From assembly GCF_000455265.1 (NCBI RefSeq), contig NZ_HG005139.1, positions 611,773 to 675,772 on the forward strand: DNA of 64,000 nt. Direction: 5' to 3'. Shown piece by piece: positions 35,002-44,009 of the stretch. Positions within the stretch are counted from its first letter, which is position 1, and each line of letters starts with the position of its first letter. The notes below the pieces were generated by a model, which was given only the letters and a program-made list of their open reading frames with translations, was not told the DNA's origin and ran no database searches. The DNA comes from Paenibacillus antibioticophila. GTDB lineage: Bacteria > Bacillota > Bacilli > Paenibacillales > Paenibacillaceae. A program made the translations under genes and the position numbers.

Positions 35002-35784
35002 ATGATAGACATACATACGCATATCCTGCCTGGACTGGATGATGGTGCGCAGACTTGGGAAGATACAATGAATATGGCCAGGGTTGCGGCCTCAGAAGGT
35101 ATCACAACAATAATAGCAACACCGCATCATGCGAACGGGAGATATGACAACATAGCTAGCGAAGTGGTAGAGCACACCAAGCATGCTAACGAACAGTTGA
35201 TAGCAGCCGGGATACCTGTTACGATCTTGCCTGGACAAGAGATCCGGATGCATTATGATTTTCTGGAGGCTTGGTATAGAACGGAGTTGCTTCCGCTGGC
35301 TAACTCGAAGTATGTGTTGCTTGAGATGCCTTCCTCTCGAATACCACAGGAAATTTATGAGCTAATTCATGAACTTAAAATAATGAAGCTTAAACCGATT
35401 ATCGCCCATCCTGAACGTAATGCCGAAATTATGAAGAATCCGGAGCGGCTGGCTGAATTAATTGATTTGGGCGCCTTTGCCCAGGTTACAACTCATTCCT
35501 TGCTTGGGGGGTTTGGCAAACGAATTGAAAAATCGGCGTGGTCCCTTTGCAAAAACGGTCTGATTCATCTCGTTTCATCAGATGCACATCATGTTGAACG
35601 CAGGGGCTTCCGATTGCGTGAAGCCTATAATGTAATCTCTGAGCGGCTGGGGAGACCATGGGAGACTTATTTTTTGAACAATGCACAGTGTGTTATTGAA
35701 GATAATTCATTTGGTACTCAACCGGCATCAGTGCCTATTGAGGGGAAAATACGTCGAATGCTATCTTTTTTTTATAAAAATTAG
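35002..35784 (+). CDS. PHP-type protein-tyrosine phosphatase (YwqE/CpsB-like)
   Basis: A 260-residue metal-dependent phosphatase of the PHP fold. The start MIDIHTHILPGLDDGAQTWE carries the DxHxH metal ligands; TIIATPHHANGRYDNI, IIAHPERNAEIM and SSDAHHVERRGFRL supply the rest. Such enzymes dephosphorylate BY-kinases that control capsule or EPS export; a matching kinase lies at 37782. The frame opens at 34885, but the metal motif starts at the ATG at 35002, with GAAAGTGAG upstream. Confidence 0.92.
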   Translation: MIDIHTHILPGLDDGAQTWEDTMNMARVAASEGITTIIATPHHANGRYDNIASEVVEHTKHANEQLIAAGIPVTILPGQEIRMHYDFLEAWYRTELLPLANSKYVLLEMPSSRIPQEIYELIHELKIMKLKPIIAHPERNAEIMKNPERLAELIDLGAFAQVTTHSLLGGFGKRIEKSAWSLCKNGLIHLVSSDAHHVERRGFRLREAYNVISERLGRPWETYFLNNAQCVIEDNSFGTQPASVPIEGKIRRMLSFFYKN

Positions 35785-35957
35785 CTCGTATTTAGGACTA
35801 TACCCGCTCTTTGGAGGAGTAAATTAGGTAATAAGGTATCGGTATTTTTCGGGTTAGTTGTACTCCTGAAGTTGTAAATTAATGCTGACTTTTTCGAAAA
35901 GTCCTGAATTGATACATTTTCAATAAGAACTGATATTATGGCAGCTCGTTTTTTTTG

Positions 35958-35999
35958 AACCAAGGTAACCGTTTTTTTGCGGTAAAACTTGGTTTTTTT
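35958..35999 (+). terminator. terminator in the EPS upstream region
   Basis: AACCAAG(g)T(a)ACCG pairs with CGGT(aaa)CTTGGTT and runs into seven T. It lies 174 bp after the phosphatase stop and could end that transcript. Confidence 0.7.
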
Positions 36000-36549
36000 A
36001 TTATTTAAAGTGAAAATTCGTATAATTCTACAAAATTTTAAGCTATAAAAAAAGGGCAATTTATTTAAAATTTTACTTTTTTAGTCCTGTTTTTTTAGGA
36101 CGGTGGACAATAGTCCCTAATTAGCGGAACATTATATCATGTTTTGCAATAATTATCCTTTTTAAAGTTATGCATTAAACAGGAAAAAACCTTTATTTTT
36201 CAAGGAAAGGCAGCTGTTATAGGCGATAGATTTAGAAATCAAAGAAGGAGATTTTATTATGATTTTATAAAACGCTTACATTAAATAAATGATTGGAAAA
36301 GCATCTCAAACGAAGACAAGTCGTGCTACTTTTCAACATAAATCAGGAACTCTAGACTATGTCTTTTTTCACTCAAGAAATGTTTACAATTATGTAATAA
36401 TAACAGCGAGGGGAGAATTGGAGTCCGGATATAACCCTTTCCGTGGAGAGCTATATTGATTTAAAGAGCTTTAAGATGGTTAAAGCAAATAGGTAAGCTC
36501 CATTATTTCAAGGAACTTAGACTTGATGAATTGAATTGAGGATGCAAAG
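36000..36549. other. AT-rich region upstream of the EPS genes
   Basis: About 550 bp with no supported protein gene. It holds a hairpin GTCCT-GTTTTTTT-AGGAC (36084-36101), a TATAAAACGCTTACA sequence (36266-36280) whose reverse half TGTAAGCG resembles a catabolite-responsive element, and a three-codon frame ATG ATT TTA TAA at 36259 behind a good ribosome site (AAGAAGGAG). A GAGGGGAG ribosome-like site lies at 36408. The EPS promoter is probably here, but no -35/-10 pair is convincing. Confidence 0.5.
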
Positions 36550-36855
36550 ATGAATGTTTCCAATAGTGAGCAGCGGCAAGTACGACTGAAGCAATTTTTG
36601 AGAATACTGTCGGAAGATCCTTCTCTATCGCATCAAGTTGAGCAAGGGAAGTTGAGATCATTGGCTGAACTTCTTATGGTCTCCGGTTATTGGCCATGTG
36701 GCGAACCCGTTAATATGTCTAGTGTAGTGTCGTTATCGTTAAAGAAGCTAGGTCTTGAAGCTGGATCAGAGGAACTGATAGAATACATCATGAATGGCGG
36801 AACGGTTGAAAGCTTTATAGATTCGGTAAAACAGGGTCCATTTAATCGCCCCTAG
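36550..36855 (+). CDS. 101-residue protein of unknown function
   Basis: A small soluble helical protein (RQVRLKQFLRILSEDPSLSH, SLAELLMVSGYWPCGEPVNM, SVVSLSLKKLGLEAGSEELI). It has one Cys, no membrane segment and no motif that I recognise. TTGAGGATGCAAAG precedes the ATG. It sits between the phosphatase and the Wzz/kinase pair, 190 bp ahead of the latter, so a regulatory role in the EPS locus is possible but unsupported. Confidence 0.55.
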   Translation: MNVSNSEQRQVRLKQFLRILSEDPSLSHQVEQGKLRSLAELLMVSGYWPCGEPVNMSSVVSLSLKKLGLEAGSEELIEYIMNGGTVESFIDSVKQGPFNRP

Positions 36856-37045
36856 ATGTTCGCGAATTGAATAACTTAAGTCAATGTTATGAAAGGAATA
36901 TCCGCGGGATTTTATTTCTGCGGATACATCATGGCTTTAAGTTCTCGTTTTGAATAATTATTATATTAAAATTATTCATTATGAATTGTCTAGTTGAAGC
37001 AGCATCGGAAGAAGACGTCACATAACTAGTAACGGAGGAAACAAT

Positions 37046-37801
37046 TTGGAACTAAAACAATATTGGTTAATCGTCAAGAGAAGGTTGATATTGATCGCAT
37101 TGATTGTAGCGATAAGTTGTCTATCCGTAGGCATTTACTCTTACTACTTCATCACACCGCAATATGAAGCATCAGCTAAACTCATCGTTAACCAGTATAA
37201 GGACAGCAGCTCACTCATACCGAGTATAGATGTCGGCTCTATTAATTCTACGATCGGGCTAATTAAAACTTATAAGGAAATTATCAAGACACCAAGAATG
37301 ATGAAAATTGTCGTTAAAGAGTACCCAGAGCTTGGGGCAACGTACAACGAGTTGATTGGGAAAGTAAGCGTCAGTTCAGTAAATGAGACGCAGGTGATGT
37401 CCATTACAGTTCGTGACAATTCCTACGCTAAGGCCGCAAATATTGCTAACGCTGTTGCAGTAGTCTTTCAGAAAACGATTCCTGATCTTATGAAGGTCGA
37501 CAATGTCTCCGTCTTGGACAAAGCCGATCCCAAGGAATTCCATGGGCCGATCGCACCGAATCCTAAGCTTAATATTGCGGTTGCTTTCTTATTGTCCTTG
37601 ATGCTCGGCGTGGGTATTTCATTCCTGCTGGATTACTTGGATGACACGATAAAGACCGAAGAGGATATTGAATTGGTGCTTGAGGTGCCGGTGTTGACTT
37701 CAATACCAAGGCTCAAAGAAATGGATCTTAAGAAACAAGAAGATACAGGGTCATTTAAGCCGACAGCTGGGAGGGATAGCCATGTCTCGTTCGACTCCTG
37801 A
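37046..37801 (+). CDS. Wzz-type chain-length/kinase-activator protein (YwqC/CapA-like)
   Basis: A 251-residue membrane protein: helix 1 at ~14-34 (LILIALIVAISCLSVGIYSY), an extracellular domain (YEASAKLIVNQYKDSSS ...), then PNPKLNIAVAFLLSLMLGVG (helix 2, ~172-195) and a cytoplasmic tail. This is the Wzz fold of the YwqC/EpsA type, which sets polymer length and activates the partner BY-kinase through its tail. Start is TTG with CGGAGGAAACAA. It overlaps the kinase gene by 20 bp. Confidence 0.92.
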   Translation: MELKQYWLIVKRRLILIALIVAISCLSVGIYSYYFITPQYEASAKLIVNQYKDSSSLIPSIDVGSINSTIGLIKTYKEIIKTPRMMKIVVKEYPELGATYNELIGKVSVSSVNETQVMSITVRDNSYAKAANIANAVAVVFQKTIPDLMKVDNVSVLDKADPKEFHGPIAPNPKLNIAVAFLLSLMLGVGISFLLDYLDDTIKTEEDIELVLEVPVLTSIPRLKEMDLKKQEDTGSFKPTAGRDSHVSFDS

Positions 37802-38474
37802 ATGGAAGTTGATTACAGAGAGCAATCCGAAATCACCGATCTCCGAAGGATATCGGATGTTGCGAACAAATATCGAGTTTTCAACGATTGACCAAAAGCT
37901 CCAAGTTATCATGCTGACTTCATCCAAACCGAATGAAGGAAAAAGTACCACCAGCGCGAATATGGCCGTCGCTTTCGCTCAAGCCAATAAAAGGGTGCTG
38001 CTGATTGATGCCGATTTAAGAAAGCCAACGCAACACCATATCTTTGGAAAGTCCAATCGTACCGGATTAACGACAGCATTGTTTAAACAGAAGGAAATCC
38101 ATGAAGTGATCCAGCAATCCGACACGGAGAATCTGTCGCTTATTCATGCAGGTCCTACCCCTCCCAATCCGTCGGAGTTACTGTCATCGAAACAAATGGC
38201 GGCACTGATTGCAACAACCAGGGAAATGTTTGATGTCATCATCATCGATACACCACCTATCTTGTCTGTCACGGATGCTCAAATTGTAGCGACCCAAAGC
38301 GACGGTGTCGTACTCGTTGTGGACTCGGGGAAGGTGAAGAAGGACGTTGCGCTCAAGGCGAAGGCTTCATTAAGTCATGTGAATGCCAAGCTTATCGGGG
38401 TTGTACTCAATAACATTAATCGTAAACATTCGGATGCCTATTCTTATTATTACGAAGATAGCAACGAGGCTTAG
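37782..38474 (+). CDS. bacterial tyrosine kinase (BY-kinase, YwqD/EpsB-like)
   Basis: A 230-residue cytoplasmic ATPase that autophosphorylates on a tyrosine cluster and regulates polysaccharide synthesis. Walker A is SKPNEGKST at 48-56, Walker A' LLIDADLRKPT at 73-83, Walker B VIIIDTPP at ~152-159. The C-terminal cluster has Tyr220, 222, 223 and 224 (AYSYYYED). It partners with the Wzz-like protein and should be the substrate of the PHP phosphatase at 35002. Confidence 0.95.
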   Translation: MSRSTPEWKLITESNPKSPISEGYRMLRTNIEFSTIDQKLQVIMLTSSKPNEGKSTTSANMAVAFAQANKRVLLIDADLRKPTQHHIFGKSNRTGLTTALFKQKEIHEVIQQSDTENLSLIHAGPTPPNPSELLSSKQMAALIATTREMFDVIIIDTPPILSVTDAQIVATQSDGVVLVVDSGKVKKDVALKAKASLSHVNAKLIGVVLNNINRKHSDAYSYYYEDSNEA

Positions 38475-38514
38475 CATGGCTTATTCATACTACAATTCTA
38501 CAACGCACTCTTTA

Positions 38515-38652
38515 TAGCCCTGGAAGTTGTGAACAGGAAGGTAATGTCTCCTGCACCTTTATCACTGGAGGCACTCGATCATGCTGTGGGTCAGTGACCT
38601 TAGACGTTTGTCGTCAGGGGTGTGATGTGAGGAAGGGTTCAATGCCCTTGTA
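38515..38652 (+). ncRNA. candidate EAR (epsC) antitermination RNA
   Basis: The 222-bp gap between the kinase gene and galU contains tightly packed stem-loops: GGTCAGTGACC (38589-38599), GACG-TTTG-TCGTC, and AAGGG-TTCAAT-GCCCTT near 38634-38650, plus GTCTCCTGCACC and ACTGGAGGCACTCGATC. In Bacillus subtilis the eps-associated RNA lies at exactly this place, after the epsB kinase gene, and lets RNA polymerase read through terminators in the long operon. The position and my memory of the motif support the call; a covariance search would settle it. Confidence 0.7.
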
Positions 38653-38696
38653 AATTGTAATTTGTTTGCAAAAAAACAGGATAGGGTGGGTTCTAT

Positions 38697-39587
38697 ATGA
38701 AAAAAGTGACAAAAGCCATTATCCCGGCTGCAGGGCTCGGTACTCGTTTCTTGCCAGCAACGAAAGCCATGCCAAAGGAGATGCTTCCCATTGTCGATAA
38801 GCCAACCATCCAGTACATCGTGGAGGAAGCCATTGAATCGGGAGTCGAGGATATCATTGTCGTAACCGGTAAAGGAAAGCGGGCGATCGAGGACCACTTC
38901 GATATCGCATTTGAACTTGAGCATATTTTGGAGGGAAAGGGAAAATTCGACATCCTGGAAAAGGTTAGAAAGTCATCTCATGTCAATCTCCATTATATCC
39001 GGCAGAAAGAGGCCAAGGGACTTGGACACGCTGTTTGGTGTGCGCGTAATTTCATCGGAAATGAGCCGTTCGCCGTTCTGCTTGGTGATGATATTGTGGA
39101 AGCCGACATTCCTTGCACAAGACAGTTGATTGAACAATATGAGCTTACCGGACGTTCGGTCATCGGTGTTCAGAGTGTCGAGGATGATCAAACACATCGG
39201 TATGGCATTGTAGATCCGGGTGATAGAGTGGGTAACCTTTACCAAGTAAACCGGTTCGAGGAAAAGCCGCCGCAAGGGCAAGCACCTTCAAATCTGGCCA
39301 TTATGGGCCGTTATGTTCTTACTCCCGATATTTTTGAATATTTGGGTAGACACGAGCGTGGAGCGGGTGGAGAGATTCAACTTACAGATGCTATTCAAAA
39401 GTTAAATGTAGCTCAGGGTGTTTACGCCTATGATTTTCAAGGAACTCGTTATGATGTGGGAGAAAAGATCGGATTTATTATGACAACGATTGACTTTGCA
39501 CTTCGAAATCAAGAACTTAGACAACCGCTAATATCAGGGTTGGAAGAATTGATGGAACGTGAGATCCGTAAACAATTAACTTATTAA
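38697..39587 (+). CDS. galU: UTP-glucose-1-phosphate uridylyltransferase
   Basis: A 296-residue nucleotidyltransferase making UDP-glucose. N-terminal [20 protein letters not shown] is the nucleotide-binding signature; [40 protein letters not shown] and LLGDDIV follow. It supplies UDP-glucose, the substrate of the UDP-glucose dehydrogenase at 51509. First enzyme gene after the candidate antitermination RNA. Confidence 0.96.
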   Translation: MKKVTKAIIPAAGLGTRFLPATKAMPKEMLPIVDKPTIQYIVEEAIESGVEDIIVVTGKGKRAIEDHFDIAFELEHILEGKGKFDILEKVRKSSHVNLHYIRQKEAKGLGHAVWCARNFIGNEPFAVLLGDDIVEADIPCTRQLIEQYELTGRSVIGVQSVEDDQTHRYGIVDPGDRVGNLYQVNRFEEKPPQGQAPSNLAIMGRYVLTPDIFEYLGRHERGAGGEIQLTDAIQKLNVAQGVYAYDFQGTRYDVGEKIGFIMTTIDFALRNQELRQPLISGLEELMEREIRKQLTY

Positions 39588-39600
39588 GGAGTGATGTAAG

Positions 39601-40290
39601 ATGGCACCTTCACCATATCGGGATGAAGCAGTAATCGGTTTCTCGGATTATTATTTGATGACGAGGTCTAAGCAAGAAGGCCCTACCCTGTTCTTGGTAT
39701 TCAAACGAACCATTGATATTTTAGGTTCACTGGCCGGGTTGATTCTGTTAAGTCCATTATTCGCCATTATGGCCATTCTGATCAAATGGGAAGATCCATC
39801 GGGTCCTGTCTTTTTCTATCAGACAAGAGTTGGTAAGAACGAAAGGCTATTTCGGATGTACAAGCTCCGTTCAATGTATACAGATGCCGAAGAAAGGCTG
39901 AAGGATCTGCTTGATAAGAACGAGATCAGCGGAGCGATGTTCAAAATGAGAAATGATCCGCGTGTAACGAAAGTCGGGAAGTTTATTCGGAAGACGAGTA
40001 TTGATGAACTTCCGCAATTAATCAATGTGTTGCGCGGGGAAATGTCCTTGGTTGGTCCGAGACCGCCCCTTACAAGAGAAGTAGCGGAATACACAAATTA
40101 TGATAAGAAACGTCTGGCTGTCACCCCAGGCTGTACAGGACTTTGGCAAGTTAGCGGTAGAAATAATCTTAGTTTCAAGGAAATGGTCGATCTTGACATT
40201 ACTTATATAGAGAAAAGATGCATTGTGCTTGATATGAAAATAATCTTAAGAACAGTGAGAGCTATGTTCGGCGCTAAGGATGCATTTTAA
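39601..40290 (+). CDS. initiating sugar transferase (polyprenyl-phosphate sugar-1-phosphate transferase)
   Basis: A 229-residue enzyme of the bacterial sugar transferase family. It transfers a sugar phosphate to undecaprenyl phosphate and so starts each repeat unit. One re-entrant hydrophobic segment (FKRTIDILGSLAGLILLSPL) is followed by the catalytic motifs FFYQTRVGKNERLFRMYKLR, RKTSIDELPQLINVLRGEMS and LVGPRPPL. It lacks the N-terminal multi-helix domain of WcaJ-type proteins, so it is the short monotopic form. The sugar is not readable. Fourteen bp after galU. Confidence 0.93.
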   Translation: MAPSPYRDEAVIGFSDYYLMTRSKQEGPTLFLVFKRTIDILGSLAGLILLSPLFAIMAILIKWEDPSGPVFFYQTRVGKNERLFRMYKLRSMYTDAEERLKDLLDKNEISGAMFKMRNDPRVTKVGKFIRKTSIDELPQLINVLRGEMSLVGPRPPLTREVAEYTNYDKKRLAVTPGCTGLWQVSGRNNLSFKEMVDLDITYIEKRCIVLDMKIILRTVRAMFGAKDAF

Positions 40291-40311
40291 CCAGAAAATG
40301 GAGGGGAGATC

Positions 40312-41427
40312 ATGGTTAGAGTCCTTCATATTTCGGAGTTTACTAAAGGCGGGATTGAAACCCATCTAAATGAGGTATTGAAGTACCAATCGGACAATCA
40401 TGATGTTTATCTTGTGGCATCTCAGCAGAATTCGAACCGGGATACGCTTTGTATCCATCCTGATCGTTTGCATCTGTACCCCTATAAGAGAAGTCCTAAA
40501 TATTTTCTCAAGGCGATGCATTCGATACATAGGATGATCAAAGAGATGAATCCGGATATTGTACATGTCCATGGAACGTTTGCGGGTTTTTTTCTGCGAA
40601 CGTTGTTTTTTTTAAAACGGAAACGGCCGGTTGTGATTTATTGTGCCCATGGATGGGCTTTTCTTATGGACACGAAGCCGTGGAAAAAGGTTGTATTTGC
40701 AGCCGTGGAGAAACTATTATCGCTTCGGACTGATTTCATCATTAACATCTCAAACTATGAATATCAGAACTCGATAAGCTATGGTCTGCCTGAAAAGAAA
40801 TCAGTAGTTGTGTATAACGGGGTTTCGGATACGCCGCCAGGCAATCATGTGCCATTTGAGGTGGATAAGGACAGCATTAATCTGCTATACGTAGGTCGCT
40901 TTGATCGTCAAAAAGGCTTTGATTTGCTGCTTGAAGTGTTTAAAGAACACGCCTTTGGAAATGTCTGCTTGTATTTAGTCGGAGATACCGTATTAAAGGA
41001 TTTCGAATATGATTATCCAAGTAATGCGGTCAAGATCGGTTGGGTGGATAATTCGCAAATTGATCGTTATATGCAAGCTTGCGATGCGGTGATCGTCCCG
41101 TCTCGCTGGGAGGGCTTCGGGATCGTTGCGATCGAGGCATTACGAAATAAGAAGCCCGTTATTGCCAGTAATCGAGGCGCACTTCCGGAGATCGTTAAAC
41201 ATGGAATCAATGGATATATCTTTGATTTTAATCATAAGGAAGAGTTAGCTCATATCATTCAGAGACTTAATAAACAACAACTTCAAATGATGGGAGAGAG
41301 GGGGGAATTGATTTTTAACGAGAAATTTCATTCGGATAAGATGAATGAACAAATTCAACAACTATACGAAGAAGCATTGAAAAATCGAAGGGATCGTTAT
41401 TCTAAGGCTGTCAGCAAATATGTCTAG
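40312..41427 (+). CDS. glycosyltransferase family 4 (GT4)
   Basis: A 371-residue GT-B glycosyltransferase. The N-terminal glycine-rich loop (HISEFTKGGIETHLNEVLKY) and C-terminal donor site (INLLYVGRFDRQKGFDLLLE, then VPSRWEGFGIVAIEALRNKK) with the EX7E-type acidic pair are typical. AATGGAGGGGAG precedes the ATG. Donor and acceptor are unknown; it adds a residue to the lipid-linked repeat unit. Confidence 0.92.
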   Translation: MVRVLHISEFTKGGIETHLNEVLKYQSDNHDVYLVASQQNSNRDTLCIHPDRLHLYPYKRSPKYFLKAMHSIHRMIKEMNPDIVHVHGTFAGFFLRTLFFLKRKRPVVIYCAHGWAFLMDTKPWKKVVFAAVEKLLSLRTDFIINISNYEYQNSISYGLPEKKSVVVYNGVSDTPPGNHVPFEVDKDSINLLYVGRFDRQKGFDLLLEVFKEHAFGNVCLYLVGDTVLKDFEYDYPSNAVKIGWVDNSQIDRYMQACDAVIVPSRWEGFGIVAIEALRNKKPVIASNRGALPEIVKHGINGYIFDFNHKEELAHIIQRLNKQQLQMMGERGELIFNEKFHSDKMNEQIQQLYEEALKNRRDRYSKAVSKYV

Positions 41428-41446
41428 ATTCACGAGGATGAGGACA

Positions 41447-42859
41447 ATGATGAATGCAAACTTACAGAAAAGTCATCTGATCTATACAGAGCAGATCCAG
41501 AGTCAATCGAACAAAGCACAATTTTTTCTGGCGTTATATCTTGTTTTCTTGTTATTGTTGACACTCTATCAGGATTTCCCTCTAGTGAATCAAATCGGTG
41601 AAATTGGCAGATCGCCCATAATTACTCTGTTTCCACTGTTTATATTTTGCGAGATCGCTTTGCTTTCGAAATATAAGCAGGTGATGTATGTATCAAAGAT
41701 ACAAAAGTATTTATTTACACTTATTCTTTATTTAAGCTTCATCAGCATGGTCTATATTCTCGTTCAATTCATGCAGGGCAGCTACAGCTTTGGGACTGAG
41801 AACTTGCTCGGCAAAGCGATCAAGGTGTTAATCTACTTTGTTACCATCCTGCTCTATGTCCGGCATATGCAGCTTGTCTTTTCGAAAATACAAAGCGTCA
41901 GGCTGCTCTACAGCAGCTTTTTTGTTGTGGTAACTTTTTTGCTGGGCATCATGATTGTGGAACTAGTTAGTATGCCTAATGCGCTAACCTTTCTGCACTC
42001 TAAAGATACTCCCTATTGGCGAGTGAGATTGCTCACCTCGGAGAGTAGTACAACAGGGTCGATTATCGTCGTGTATTCTGCGATTCTAATCTACTTGTCG
42101 AGACATTTAACCCGATTTGCCAGGACACTGTCTCACTTGTATGTTGCTGGTTTTTTTCTGTTTTATTTATTCGTTACGGGATCGAAGGGATTTTTGATTG
42201 TAAGCTTATTGACGTTAATTGTGACGATGATCAAATTTCTTGATTTCAGGAAGAAGCGAAATTTCATTCTGCTTTTTATGGTCATCACAGCTATGTATTT
42301 GTTCATTGCTTATTTTTCCGCAGGATTGATCGGGTCGTTCAGCAACGATATTGAGAATTACACGTCGTCTTATACACGAATGGGCACAATTATAATTGCC
42401 ATAGCTACCGTCTTCCATCATCCATTTGGGGTGGGCACGGGGGCTTATTTAATGTATTTCGATCATTATTTAAATGATGCAATAAACCTGATGTCGCGTT
42501 TATACTACAACCTGTTTGGCGTAAGCCAGATCAATGCGGGAGAGTTGCTGCAATACACGGGCTCGGATAAAAATTTGGGCGTTAAATCGGGCTTCTTCCA
42601 ATGGGTGATGTTTGGTGGAATTTTCGCATTCGTATTTTTTTATCTGCTGGCTAAAAATCTGATCATAAAAGTGAAGTCGAGTCTCATTCTGTTTGTTGCG
42701 CTAATATTCAACTTGTTCTCACTGCTCTTTGTGGCGCTTGAGATTAAATATGAGATATGGCTATTATTCGCTTTTATCAGTCTTTTTCTAGGGAATAAAG
42801 AATTTAATCACACTTACACCGGGGGGTTGCAAGATGAAAATACTAGTAGTATGCAGTGA
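41447..42859 (+). CDS. Wzy-like polysaccharide polymerase
   Basis: A 470-residue integral membrane protein with about ten to twelve hydrophobic helices and a large external loop (about residues 315-375, including GTGAYLMYFDHYLNDAINLM). This topology is that of the O-antigen ligase/polymerase family, which joins repeat units outside the membrane. The frame starts at 41420 within the previous gene; ATG 41447 is preferred because GAGG lies nine bases upstream. It overlaps the next gene by 26 bp. Sequence conservation is low in this family, so the call rests on topology and context. Confidence 0.75.
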   Translation: MMNANLQKSHLIYTEQIQSQSNKAQFFLALYLVFLLLLTLYQDFPLVNQIGEIGRSPIITLFPLFIFCEIALLSKYKQVMYVSKIQKYLFTLILYLSFISMVYILVQFMQGSYSFGTENLLGKAIKVLIYFVTILLYVRHMQLVFSKIQSVRLLYSSFFVVVTFLLGIMIVELVSMPNALTFLHSKDTPYWRVRLLTSESSTTGSIIVVYSAILIYLSRHLTRFARTLSHLYVAGFFLFYLFVTGSKGFLIVSLLTLIVTMIKFLDFRKKRNFILLFMVITAMYLFIAYFSAGLIGSFSNDIENYTSSYTRMGTIIIAIATVFHHPFGVGTGAYLMYFDHYLNDAINLMSRLYYNLFGVSQINAGELLQYTGSDKNLGVKSGFFQWVMFGGIFAFVFFYLLAKNLIIKVKSSLILFVALIFNLFSLLFVALEIKYEIWLLFAFISLFLGNKEFNHTYTGGLQDENTSSMQ

Positions 42860-44009
42860 CTTTCCATACCCCGCCGATCATGGGGGACGGGTGGATACAT
42901 GGGGAAGAATTAAGGTGCTGTCTGAGCTGGGTTGGAACATCCATCTCGTCGTTTGCGGCAAGCAAATTCCCTCCGAGGAAGAGATTAAAGTTGTCTTTCA
43001 ATATGTAAATAAAGTGAAATTGTGCGAAAGACGGAGCAGGCTGGTGGATTTGCTTCATGCGTTTCCCATGCAAGTCAAGTCGCGGAGTGAACTGAAGCAT
43101 GTGAACATCGATGAGGATTATGATTATGTGCTGCTTGAAGGCGATTATGTGTATCCCATTCTTAAGAATCCGCTAATCAAACAGGGTAATGTCATTTTGC
43201 GGGTGCACAATGATGAAGCGATCTATTTTAGCGCGTTAGCAAGAAGCACGAAAAATATGATTCATAAATTGTACTACCGCATGGAGAGCCGGAAGTTTAT
43301 GAGATTACAAAAGAAAATACGGGAACAGGTGGATAAGTATTTGTTTATTTCTAATAAGGAGTTTGAAGAATTCCAAAGACAAAATCCATCTGCCAAAGGC
43401 ATATTTTTACCCCCACCGGTTCGTAAGGAGACATTCCTTTCGAACAACTTTCAGGACAAACATAAGCATGTAGTATTTATAGGCTCGTTGTTCATGCCGA
43501 ATAATCGGGAAGCGATTGAGTGGTATCTTGAGTATGTTCACCCCTTGCTGTTGCAGGAGAAGGATTACAAATTCATTGTAGCCGGGAACAGCCGGAAGCA
43601 GAGCCTAAGCTGGATGCAGGCATACGACTTGAAAAATGTGGTTGTGTACGACACGCCGGAGAGCTTGGACGATATTTACAAAGACGGGTATTTGTTCGTT
43701 AATCCGATGCAGAACGGTGCTGGCGTAAAACTAAAGACAATCGAGGCGATTCAGAATGGGCTGCCGGTTGTCTCAACCTCTACTGGCTATGAGGGTACAG
43801 GCCTCGTCCCCAATAAGCACATTATGATTGCTGATAGTCCGGAGACATTCTATCAGCGTATTAAAGAACTGCTGCATCAACCCGCTCGGGCACAAGAACT
43901 GCTTGAAGCATCGCAGCAGTTCATTCGCAGTCATTATGATCATAAAGAGGTGCTCAAAGGTTACATAGATTCATTAAATCCTAATGTTCAAATGAAGCAG
44001 GTGCTGTGA
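42834..44009 (+). CDS. glycosyltransferase, GT-B fold (family 4-like)
   Basis: A 391-residue glycosyltransferase. MKILVVCSDFPYPADHGGRV and the later KHVVFIGSLFMPNNREAIEW, FVNPMQNGAGVKLKTIEAIQ, NGLPVVSTSTGYEGTGL motifs match GT4-type enzymes that use nucleotide sugars. The start lies inside the polymerase gene (26-bp overlap) behind a GGGGGG stretch. Specificity unknown. Confidence 0.9.
   Translation: MKILVVCSDFPYPADHGGRVDTWGRIKVLSELGWNIHLVVCGKQIPSEEEIKVVFQYVNKVKLCERRSRLVDLLHAFPMQVKSRSELKHVNIDEDYDYVLLEGDYVYPILKNPLIKQGNVILRVHNDEAIYFSALARSTKNMIHKLYYRMESRKFMRLQKKIREQVDKYLFISNKEFEEFQRQNPSAKGIFLPPPVRKETFLSNNFQDKHKHVVFIGSLFMPNNREAIEWYLEYVHPLLLQEKDYKFIVAGNSRKQSLSWMQAYDLKNVVVYDTPESLDDIYKDGYLFVNPMQNGAGVKLKTIEAIQNGLPVVSTSTGYEGTGLVPNKHIMIADSPETFYQRIKELLHQPARAQELLEASQQFIRSHYDHKEVLKGYIDSLNPNVQMKQVL

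Noticed and set aside
36408..36459. Thirteen-codon TTG frame behind GAGGGGAG upstream of the EPS genes
   Set aside because: Composition gives no support for coding and the start is weak.
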